From the NCBI GenBank assembly GCA_020057405.1, contig JAGVFW010000004.1, forward strand, positions 1 through 64,000: 64,000 nucleotides of DNA, given 5' to 3'. Below the pieces are notes generated by a model that saw only the letters and a list, made by a program, of their open reading frames with translations, was not told the origin of the DNA and searched no databases. Positions 56,590-64,000 of this stretch are shown piece by piece (within the stretch, counting starts at the first letter, position 1; every line of letters starts with the position of its first letter). This DNA comes from an archaeon (GTDB lineage: Archaea > Micrarchaeota > Micrarchaeia > Norongarragalinales > UBA97). A program made the position numbers and the translations under genes.

Positions 56590-56842
56590 CGCTTAGCGCG
56601 CCAATTGTAAACGGCTTTCCGCACACCGTGCCCAATTCAAGGCCGGTGCCCGGGTAAAGGATGATGCGCACGCCGGAAATAGAGGCGTAGCGAAGGAGGT
56701 CCGCCTTTGCTTCGGGCGGGCAGTTAGTGGAGATGACTAGGACTTTTGCCGTGCCAAGCATGGCGCGCTTTAGGGCCTTGTGGCTGCCGAATTCTACTTT
56801 GCCAGTGTCAACTGCCGTTCTAATGGCGCGTTCAATGTCCAT
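56534..56842 (-). CDS. Ribosomal protein L30e
   Basis: MDIERAIRTAVDTGKVEFGSHKALKRAMLGTAKVLVISTNCPPEAKADL; start ATG 56842. Confidence 0.93.
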   Translation of the reverse strand: MDIERAIRTAVDTGKVEFGSHKALKRAMLGTAKVLVISTNCPPEAKADLLRYASISGVRIILYPGTGLELGTVCGKPFTIGALSVVEAGDSNILDAADGAGV

Positions 56843-56967
56843 GATAAATACCAAAATGGTTCTCTCTTTCGCGCAACCGCGCGAAAGCAACTCCCCACAC
56901 AATGAGGAATACTATTGTAAAACAATTAATGGGAAAAGTCGTTTATATGGCTTTTCCCGCTAGGGAC

Positions 56968-59900
56968 TTACTCGAGTTCCATCTCGAGCTTGACTGTGCC
57001 GGTTCCGCACGGGATGGTCTGGCCGATGATGATGTTTTCGGCGATGCCGCGAAGCAGGTCTTCCTCGCCGTAAACGCAGGCGCGAAGCAAGTGCTTTGCG
57101 GTCTCCTCGAAAGCGGCGCGGGCGAGCACTGATGCTTTTTCGCCTGCGAGACCGTGGCGGCCTACGCTTTTCACATTGCCGCGGTGCGTCATGGCATCCG
57201 CGATGAGCATGATGTGCTTGAGGCTGACGCGCAGGCCCTGCGCCTCGAGAACCTTGGTAATCTCGTTTACGATGGAGTTTCGTCCGGCTTCGACGCCGAG
57301 GACGCGGTAGGTCTCCATGATGTCGTTTGTCGTCGTCCTTGCAGCGTCGACTTCGGGCACTTTTAGCATTGCCTCGATGTTGCTGCCTTCGGTCGCAATC
57401 GTGTACTCGCCGCCCTTCTCGATGATGATGGCGCGGCTGATGCCGGGAACGCCGCGGAGAATAATCTCGCGGAGCTTGGTCGTGACTTTGCGCGTGTTTC
57501 GGATGTTGTCGGCCTTGGGCTTAATCGTGACACCCGAAGTAGTCTTCTCATAAGGCGCAATTTCCTTTACCTTGTCGATAATCTCCGACTCCTTTACGCC
57601 CTTGTCTTTTAGAAGCTTCTCGTCCCAAACCACGCGCATGCTCTTTCGGTCGAAGTTCTCGCGGATTTCGGCGACCTGCTCTAGGGTAAGCTGCTCGAGT
57701 TGAGCGGCGACCTTCTTGACTTTCTCGAAGTCTTTTGCGTACTCCTTCTTGAGGTAGACTTCCATGACCGGGCTCTTCGGCTTCTTCGTGGCGTCGACGA
57801 TTTCGACGAGGCGGGTGAAGCCCAGTTGCGCAAGGCTGGCGACACCGGCGTAGTGGAACGTTCGCAAGGTCATTTGAGTGCCGGGCTCGCCGATGGACTG
57901 GGCTGCAACGACACCGACGGGCTCGCCGTAGGCGACTGGCTCGCCGGTCGGGTAAATCGCGTCGTCACCGTACTTGAGCTGGATGAGCTTGCCCTCGCTG
58001 TCGGTGACGCTCATGTCCTCCTGGACGATCAAGTCTTGGAGCGCGTTGACGAGCCTGCGTTGCATGTAACCCGTCTTTGCGGGATTGACGCCCTTGTCGA
58101 CGACACTGTCACGGCCGCCTGCAGCGTGGAAGAAGTACTCTTGTGGCGTTAGTCCGCCAACGTAGCTGTTGTGAACAAAGCCACGCGCGCCGTCCGAGAG
58201 GTCGCCCTTGATGTAGTGCGGTAGGATGCGAGACTTGTAGCCGTTCCTTACGCGCTTGCCGCGAACTGCCTGCTGGCCGACGATGCCGGCCATTTGGACG
58301 ACATTGATGGGCTTGCCGCGTGCGCCCGACTCTGCCATGAGGAGTGCTGAATTGTAGACGAGGTCGGCGTGCTCGTAGGTGATGTTGGTGCGCTTGATGT
58401 TCTTCTTCATCGTCCCCCAAGCGTCGCCACGGACTGCCTCGAGAATGTTCATGACCTGCTCTTCCAGAGTCTCGCGCAAGGTCTTGCCGGGCTGGCGCGG
58501 GAGCTTGCCCGTGCGGTACTTGTGGATGAGTTTTCGCACTTCGGAACGCGCGGTCTTGTAAAGCGTGTCGATTTCCTCGCGCGCCTTATCCGTAATCTCG
58601 TAGTCGTCGAGGGAAAGCGAGAGGCCGAAGTCGGTGGTGATGCGGACTGAAATCTTCGTGATTGCATCAAGGTAGATGCGGGCGGCGTCGCTGCCGGCCT
58701 GCTTGAAGATGGCCTTGACGACACGGTCGCCCGCGCGGCCGTCGACGAATCCGCGGATTAGCTTGCCGTTCTTGATTTGGACAATTGAGTCGTGCTCGTC
58801 GCACTTGCCGCCAACGCAGGTCTTGCACTTGCTTGAGTAGGCGAGGTTCTTGGTCTCGAAGTTAAGTGAAGTGGGTAGTAGCAGGCTGAACATGTCGCGG
58901 CCGGCAATCTTTTCGCCGGGAAGCTCTGCGCCGTCAAAGCCGGCGTTGGCGAGAAGGTTGAATGCATGGTGCTTGTCGAACTTGATGTCTTTTTGAGTAA
59001 GCAAGTAGATGCCTGAAACGTGGTCGAGCTCGGGGACAATCATGGGCTCGCCGTTTCGGGGCGAGAGAATCTGGTCCTGCACGCGCATGAGCGTGACTGC
59101 TTCCGCCTGCGCCTCTTCGGTCTGGGGCACGTGGATGTTCATTTCGTCTCCATCGTAGTCGGCGTTGTATGGCCGGCAATCGGCTGCGTTGAAGCGAAGG
59201 GTCTTGCCAGGAAGCACGCGCACGCTGTGTGCCATCATGCTGACGCGGTGGAGCGAGGGTTGCCGGTTGAAGATGACGTTGTCGCCATCCATGAGCTGAC
59301 GCTCGACGATGTAGCCTGCGACGACTTCGGTAAGCACTTCGTCGACGTTAAGCGGCGTAATCTTCTTGCGCTTGCCGTCGGGGCGGATGATGTAGTTGAT
59401 TTTATCAGAGTGTTCCTTGATGAGCGCCTTTAGCGCCTCGAGGTTCCACTCGGTGACGGGAACAGGGACAGTAAGTTCCTTGGCCATGAGTTCGGGCACG
59501 CCAAGCTCGTTGATGCCAAGCTCAGGGTCGGGCGAGATGACCGTGCGTGCTGAGAAATTCACGCGCTTGCCGCTAAGGTTGTAGCGGAAGCGGCCTTCCT
59601 TGCCCTTGAGGCGCTGGAACAGCGTCTTTAGCTGCCTGCCGGAGCGGTGGCGCGCGGGGGGAATGCCTGCGGTCTCGTTGTCAAAGAAAGTGGCGACGTG
59701 GTACTGCAGGAGTTCCCACAAGTCCTCGATGATGAGTTGCGGTGCGCCTGCGTCGATGTTCTCGCCCAAGCGCTGGTTGATGCGGAGGATGTCGACAAGC
59801 TTGTGGGTGAGGTCGTCCTCGCTGCGCTCGCCGGTCTCAAGAGTGATTGAAGGGCGAACGGTGACTGGAGGGACGATGAGAACGGTTAGAACCATCCACT

Positions 59901-60411
59901 CTGGGCGGATTTTAACGCCAAAAGCGGCGAGGTCCTCGTCAGGAATGCGCTCGAGGCGCTCGCGGATTTCGTTCGGCAGTAGCCTGCGCTCGTCCTCGTA
60001 GTAAGTGGTGGGCTTGATGAACTTGATGATGCCCTGCTTCTCGCCGCAGTATGGGCATTCGCCCACGCGCTTGACTTTCTCAAGCGTGCCGTGGCCCTCG
60101 GAGAGGGCGCGCGAGCACTTGCGGCAAGTGGCTTTCAGGAGTTGGTAGCCGGTCTTGGCAAAACCGACGTGCGCGACTGGCCGAACTAGCTCGATGTGGC
60201 CGAAGTGGCCGCTGCAGCTCTTCATGCGGCCGCCGCAGGTCTTGCACTTGAGGCCCGGGTCGATGACGCCAAGGCGCTGGTCGGCGAGACCGCCCTCAAT
60301 GGGATAGCCGTCCTCGTCGTAAGTGTCGGGCACGGTAATCTTTACCGCGCTCATCTTGCGAACCTGCTCTGGCGAGAATAGTGAGAACTCAATGCTGCCG
60401 ATTACTTTCAT
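56968..60411 (-). CDS. rpoA: DNA-directed RNA polymerase subunit A, unsplit (A'+A'')
   Basis: One 1147-aa ORF with A' zinc region CKTCGGRMKSCSGHFGH, NADYDGDEMN, and A'' region GEPVGVVAAQSIGEPGTQMTLRTFHYAG. Confidence 0.95.
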   Translation of the reverse strand: MKVIGSIEFSLFSPEQVRKMSAVKITVPDTYDEDGYPIEGGLADQRLGVIDPGLKCKTCGGRMKSCSGHFGHIELVRPVAHVGFAKTGYQLLKATCRKCSRALSEGHGTLEKVKRVGECPYCGEKQGIIKFIKPTTYYEDERRLLPNEIRERLERIPDEDLAAFGVKIRPEWMVLTVLIVPPVTVRPSITLETGERSEDDLTHKLVDILRINQRLGENIDAGAPQLIIEDLWELLQYHVATFFDNETAGIPPARHRSGRQLKTLFQRLKGKEGRFRYNLSGKRVNFSARTVISPDPELGINELGVPELMAKELTVPVPVTEWNLEALKALIKEHSDKINYIIRPDGKRKKITPLNVDEVLTEVVAGYIVERQLMDGDNVIFNRQPSLHRVSMMAHSVRVLPGKTLRFNAADCRPYNADYDGDEMNIHVPQTEEAQAEAVTLMRVQDQILSPRNGEPMIVPELDHVSGIYLLTQKDIKFDKHHAFNLLANAGFDGAELPGEKIAGRDMFSLLLPTSLNFETKNLAYSSKCKTCVGGKCDEHDSIVQIKNGKLIRGFVDGRAGDRVVKAIFKQAGSDAARIYLDAITKISVRITTDFGLSLSLDDYEITDKAREEIDTLYKTARSEVRKLIHKYRTGKLPRQPGKTLRETLEEQVMNILEAVRGDAWGTMKKNIKRTNITYEHADLVYNSALLMAESGARGKPINVVQMAGIVGQQAVRGKRVRNGYKSRILPHYIKGDLSDGARGFVHNSYVGGLTPQEYFFHAAGGRDSVVDKGVNPAKTGYMQRRLVNALQDLIVQEDMSVTDSEGKLIQLKYGDDAIYPTGEPVAYGEPVGVVAAQSIGEPGTQMTLRTFHYAGVASLAQLGFTRLVEIVDATKKPKSPVMEVYLKKEYAKDFEKVKKVAAQLEQLTLEQVAEIRENFDRKSMRVVWDEKLLKDKGVKESEIIDKVKEIAPYEKTTSGVTIKPKADNIRNTRKVTTKLREIILRGVPGISRAIIIEKGGEYTIATEGSNIEAMLKVPEVDAARTTTNDIMETYRVLGVEAGRNSIVNEITKVLEAQGLRVSLKHIMLIADAMTHRGNVKSVGRHGLAGEKASVLARAAFEETAKHLLRACVYGEEDLLRGIAENIIIGQTIPCGTGTVKLEMELE

Positions 60412-60416
60412 GTTTC

Positions 60417-62225
60417 TCAGCTCCTCTCCCTAAGCTTCATCTTGGGGTTGATGCCAATGCTCTTCATCTCGTCGATGAGCAGCTTGAACGCGTAGCTCAT
60501 TTCAACTTCCTCGACGTCACTGCTCTCGCAAAGCGGGCAGTACTTGCGTTTCTTCACCTTGTCGAACACGCCGGTTGCGCCGCAAACGTTGCAGATTAGC
60601 TCGGTTGTCTTGTCTGAAGAGTCAATCATGCGCTCGCGAAGCAGTTGTGAAGCGCCAAAGCCGATGAAGCAGTCGCGCTCCATTTCTCCAAGACGCAAGC
60701 CACCCTCACGCGCGCGGCCTTCAGTCGGCTGGTGCGTAAGCATCTGGACCGGACCACGGCTGCGGGCGTGCATCTTGAGGCTGACTAGGTGGTGGAGGCG
60801 CTGGTAGTAATTGACGCCAATGAAAACTTTTGCGGCCATCTTGCGGCCGGTCGAGCCGTCGTAGAGGACTTCCTGGCCAGTCGGGAGGAAGCCTTTTGCG
60901 AGAAGTGCAGCCTCGAGCTCGCGCTGCTTGACGCCGGTGAATGCGGTGCCGTCCTTGGCCTCGCCGTCGTAGCAGGCGGCCTTGCCCGCAAGCATTTCAA
61001 GCAAGTGTCCAGCAGTCATGCGGCCGGGGATAGCGTGGGGGTTGAGGATGAGGTCGGGCACGACGCCGTCTTGGGTGAATGGCATGTCCTCCTGGCGCTG
61101 GACGAGGGCGATGACGCCCTTTTGGCCAAAGCGGGAGGCGAACTTGTCGCCGATTTCAGGAACGCAAGTGTTGCGCACACGCACCTTGATGAGGCGGTTG
61201 CCGCTGACGGTGTTGCTTGAAATGACTGCGTCGACGACTCCGCTTTCGTTGCTGCGCACAGTGACTGAGCTCTCGCGGCGCTTTTCGGTCTCAACGTCGA
61301 GTGCGCTGATTTCTTTTAGGAAGCGTGGCGGTGAGGTCTTGCCGACGAGGACTGAATCGCCTCCGACTGGAGTCTCGGGATTGATGATGCCGTCCTCGTC
61401 AAGGAGACCGTAGGACTCCTCGCCCATGTAGCCCTGGACGTATTCCTGCGGGACTTCAATGCGGTCGCGCTGGCCACCGGGGTAGCGGCGTTCTTCAGTA
61501 GTGTAAGTGCGGAGAAACGCGCTGCGTCCCATCGAGCGCTCGATTGCGCTTTGGTTGACGACCACAGCGTCGTTCATGTTGAAGCCCTTGTAGGAGAGGA
61601 TTGCGACGATGTAGTTCTGGCCGCTGGGGCGCCTGCCGTGCTGAAGCGCAGTGTAGGCGCGGGTCTGGACTAGGGGCTTTTGGGGATAGAAGAGAATGTG
61701 GCTGCGCGTGTCAGTGCGAAGCGCGTAAGAGCTGGTGTAGAGGCCGAGGCTTTGCTTGGTGTGCTGGGCCGCCATGAGCACGCGGGGGGCCATGTTGTGC
61801 TCGGGAAACGGGACTTGGGCGCTTGCGTATCCGAGCATGCCAAGCGGGTCGACCTCAATGTGCGTGGTGCGCTCGACAATGTTCTTTTCTTCCTGGGCGA
61901 CGTAAGCGTTTTCCTCTTCCTCAGCGTCGAGGTACTCGATTGCACCGGACTTGACTAAGTCATTCCAGTGAAGCTCGCCCTTGACGACCTTCTCGCGCAT
62001 TTCGGGGGTGACGACTGGCTTGCCGCTCTTGACGACAACTAGTGGCCGAACGGGCCTGCCCTCGTCGCTGTTGACGAAGAGCTCGTTTGACTTCTTGTAG
62101 TAGGAGACGCTCACATGGTGGTGGAGCTCGCCGTCGCGGCGCTTCTCGCGCAGCTCCTTTACGAGCTTCTCGCCGTTCTCGCTAAAGCCGACGAACCTGC
62201 CATTAAGGTAAACGGTTGTCTTCAT
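60417..62225 (-). CDS. DNA-directed RNA polymerase subunit B' (C-terminal half of B)
   Basis: GFNMNDAVVVNQSAIERSMGRSAFLRTY, GDKFASRFGQKGVIALV, CNVCGATGVF zinc site. Confidence 0.95.
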   Translation of the reverse strand: MKTTVYLNGRFVGFSENGEKLVKELREKRRDGELHHHVSVSYYKKSNELFVNSDEGRPVRPLVVVKSGKPVVTPEMREKVVKGELHWNDLVKSGAIEYLDAEEEENAYVAQEEKNIVERTTHIEVDPLGMLGYASAQVPFPEHNMAPRVLMAAQHTKQSLGLYTSSYALRTDTRSHILFYPQKPLVQTRAYTALQHGRRPSGQNYIVAILSYKGFNMNDAVVVNQSAIERSMGRSAFLRTYTTEERRYPGGQRDRIEVPQEYVQGYMGEESYGLLDEDGIINPETPVGGDSVLVGKTSPPRFLKEISALDVETEKRRESSVTVRSNESGVVDAVISSNTVSGNRLIKVRVRNTCVPEIGDKFASRFGQKGVIALVQRQEDMPFTQDGVVPDLILNPHAIPGRMTAGHLLEMLAGKAACYDGEAKDGTAFTGVKQRELEAALLAKGFLPTGQEVLYDGSTGRKMAAKVFIGVNYYQRLHHLVSLKMHARSRGPVQMLTHQPTEGRAREGGLRLGEMERDCFIGFGASQLLRERMIDSSDKTTELICNVCGATGVFDKVKKRKYCPLCESSDVEEVEMSYAFKLLIDEMKSIGINPKMKLRERS

Positions 62226-62227
62226 TT

Positions 62228-63694
62228 TTACTCAGTCCTCATGGTTACGCCCATCTTTCTGAGCGAATTCTCGATTGGGTCTTCGGGGACGCCGATAGTA
62301 ACTTCGCAGTAAATCGAGAGTGCCTTTACGAGACCGCAGTTGGGGCCTTCGGGCGTCTCGTTCGGGTCAAGCCTGCCGAAGTGAGTGCCGTTAAGGTCAC
62401 GGGCCTTGTAGTGCGGGTGCTTCTTCGCCAAAGGCGAAGTCACGCGGCGGATGAAGCTCATTGTAGAAATGTGGTTGTAGCGGTCTAGCGGCTGGCTGAT
62501 GCCGGAGTGCCCGCCGACCCAGTTGCCGGTTGCCATTGAGTACTTGATGCGCTCGGTTAAAGCATCAGGCCTAACGACGGTGAACATGCTCATCTTGCGG
62601 CCACGGACGTTAGCGCGCTCCATCTGGTATGCGACGTCTTTTACTAGGAACTGGAACGCGTAGCGGAAGAGCTCCTCCATGAGGGCTCCTGAAATCTTGA
62701 GGCGCTTGTTGGCGTAGTGGTCCTTGTCGTCGGGGCTGCGCTTCTTGTAGGCGACCAAGATTGCGCGCTCGGCCATCCTTGCAATGAAATAGCCCTTTGC
62801 GATGCGAGCGCCCTCGTCAATGCCGATGTGCGGCAGGAGGTAGCGGTCAAGGAGGAGTTCGGCGCGGCGCACTTGGTACTCCGTGGGCTGGCCGGGTGCG
62901 GCGCGCTTGCCGATGACCTCTAGTGCCTCGCGCTTGGTCTTGACTTCGTCAAGCTCGAGGTTGAGGTTGATGTCGTTAAGCACCAGGGGATTGTCTGAGA
63001 AGGCTTCCGAGATTTTCTCCTGCGAGAGGCCGAGCGCCTTCATCGTGAGAGTTAGTTCAAGCGGCTTTGAGTAACTCGGCATAGTCACTCCGAGCTTGCC
63101 CTCTAAAGAGCGGTCTACGGTGCAGCGGCCGCGGAATCCCAAACGCGTGCTGAAGATTTTTGCCTGCACAAGCTTGCCGTCCTTCTCGCGCGAGACAAGA
63201 ATGCGGTTGGGCGCCAAATCTTCAAGAGTCATGAGCGACTTTTCAGTGCCGTTGACGACGAAATAGCCGCCAGGGTCAAGCGGGTCCTCGCCGAGGGCAA
63301 TGAGTTCCTCTTCGCTCTTGCCGGTCAGGTAGCAAAGCTTGCTTTTGACCATCACGGGAAGCTCGCCGACGAAGACTTCCTCGGTGCGCTTCTCGCTTCC
63401 GTGGATAACGGGGGTGATTTCAAGAAATAGCGGGGCAGTGTATGACAAGTCGCGCACGCGCGCCTCTGAAGGATAGCAAATGCGAGAGCTGCCGTCAACT
63501 TCAATGACGCGGGGCTTCTCAACCCGAATCTTGCCGAGCTTGAGGACGAGACCCTCGATTTGAGGTTCGATGTACTCTTGGGCGTCAACGACTTTTTGGA
63601 GGCCCTCTTCGACGAACTTGTCGTAGCTATCGAGGTATTGCTTTACCAGGGAATTGCCGCGCAGATAATCTGCAGTTAGCTCTTCGTAAACCAT
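62228..63694 (-). CDS. DNA-directed RNA polymerase subunit B'' (N-terminal half of B)
   Basis: DPGGYFVVNGTEKSLMTLEDLAPN; ends VPEDPIENSLRKMGV. Confidence 0.95.
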   Translation of the reverse strand: MVYEELTADYLRGNSLVKQYLDSYDKFVEEGLQKVVDAQEYIEPQIEGLVLKLGKIRVEKPRVIEVDGSSRICYPSEARVRDLSYTAPLFLEITPVIHGSEKRTEEVFVGELPVMVKSKLCYLTGKSEEELIALGEDPLDPGGYFVVNGTEKSLMTLEDLAPNRILVSREKDGKLVQAKIFSTRLGFRGRCTVDRSLEGKLGVTMPSYSKPLELTLTMKALGLSQEKISEAFSDNPLVLNDINLNLELDEVKTKREALEVIGKRAAPGQPTEYQVRRAELLLDRYLLPHIGIDEGARIAKGYFIARMAERAILVAYKKRSPDDKDHYANKRLKISGALMEELFRYAFQFLVKDVAYQMERANVRGRKMSMFTVVRPDALTERIKYSMATGNWVGGHSGISQPLDRYNHISTMSFIRRVTSPLAKKHPHYKARDLNGTHFGRLDPNETPEGPNCGLVKALSIYCEVTIGVPEDPIENSLRKMGVTMRTE

Positions 63695-63722
63695 GTTAAC
63701 CCAACCCTTTCCGAGAAGGAAA

Positions 63723-63965
63723 TTAATCCTCGGATTCTACGACGAGCCGATAATATGGCTCAATTTTTTCAGTCACTGGACTAAGACGCTCGATGCGCAC
63801 GACGTCACCGGCACGCGCGTTAAGTGTGTTCAATCCAGGGTCTGACGAACTGATAATTGGAAGGCTCTCGACCGGCTTCTTAAGACTGTCCAGTAGTTTT
63901 CGCACTTCTTCTTCGCTCGCAATAATGTGTTTAGGCACTAGAATGTGGTTAGGGGCTTCTTCCAT
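63723..63965 (-). CDS. rpoH: DNA-directed RNA polymerase subunit H
   Basis: HILVPKHIIASEEEVRKLL; GLNTLNARAGDVVRIERLSPVTEKIEPYYRLVV. Confidence 0.95.
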   Translation of the reverse strand: MEEAPNHILVPKHIIASEEEVRKLLDSLKKPVESLPIISSSDPGLNTLNARAGDVVRIERLSPVTEKIEPYYRLVVESED

Positions 63966-64000
63966 AGAAATATACCACGCAGAATACGCTTTGAGGACAG

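Noticed and set aside
1-64000. Many 60-150-aa ORFs opposite or within long genes (e.g. 12008..12847, 43591..44397, 49080..49817)
   Set aside because: Codon-bias shadows of well-supported genes in moderately GC-rich DNA; Arg/Ser/Ala-rich low-complexity translations
1-64000. CRISPR arrays, transposases, integrases, prophage
   Set aside because: Looked for regular direct repeats and recognisable mobile-element proteins; none seen

Overview
This 64 kb window is from an archaeal chromosome, probably a DPANN-type lineage (inference). The evidence is archaeal rpoH-B''-B'-A, L30e, NusA-like, S12, S7, EF-2, EF-1A, S10, NMD3, Brix, Pcc1, prefoldin beta, DUF2070 and a tRNA-Ser with a bulge-helix-bulge intron. 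Housekeeping blocks include an argG-argF-argH operon with a divergent ACT-domain gene, glycosyltransferases, GMP synthase, ADP-forming acyl-CoA synthetase subunits, CorA, NhaP, SulP, TerC/DUF475 and agmatinase. The accessory part lies at about 31-43.3 kb. It starts with a copper-type block: CopA with a Cys-less HMA domain, CopZ, a Met/Gly-rich HMA fusion, a cupredoxin, a membrane-anchored HTH protein and a BlaI/CopY repressor with a membrane metallopeptidase. Diverging from that is a compact operon of exported and membrane Cys-rich proteins (38.1-43.3 kb). It holds two proteins with an identical LPNMVGGC C-terminus, two paralogous zinc-ribbon microproteins missing from the ORF track, an exported CGHC thioredoxin, CcdA, a CCAHH membrane protein and a 13-aa peptide ending HGCC. 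This operon is my best candidate for an undescribed system (extracytoplasmic thiol/metal relay). Other points of interest are an unsplit, compacted rpoA next to a split rpoB, a lytic-transglycosylase-like protein in an archaeon, and an inverted repeat in the arg divergent promoter. No CRISPR array, transposase or rRNA was seen. All family calls come from reading motifs by eye; no database search was run.
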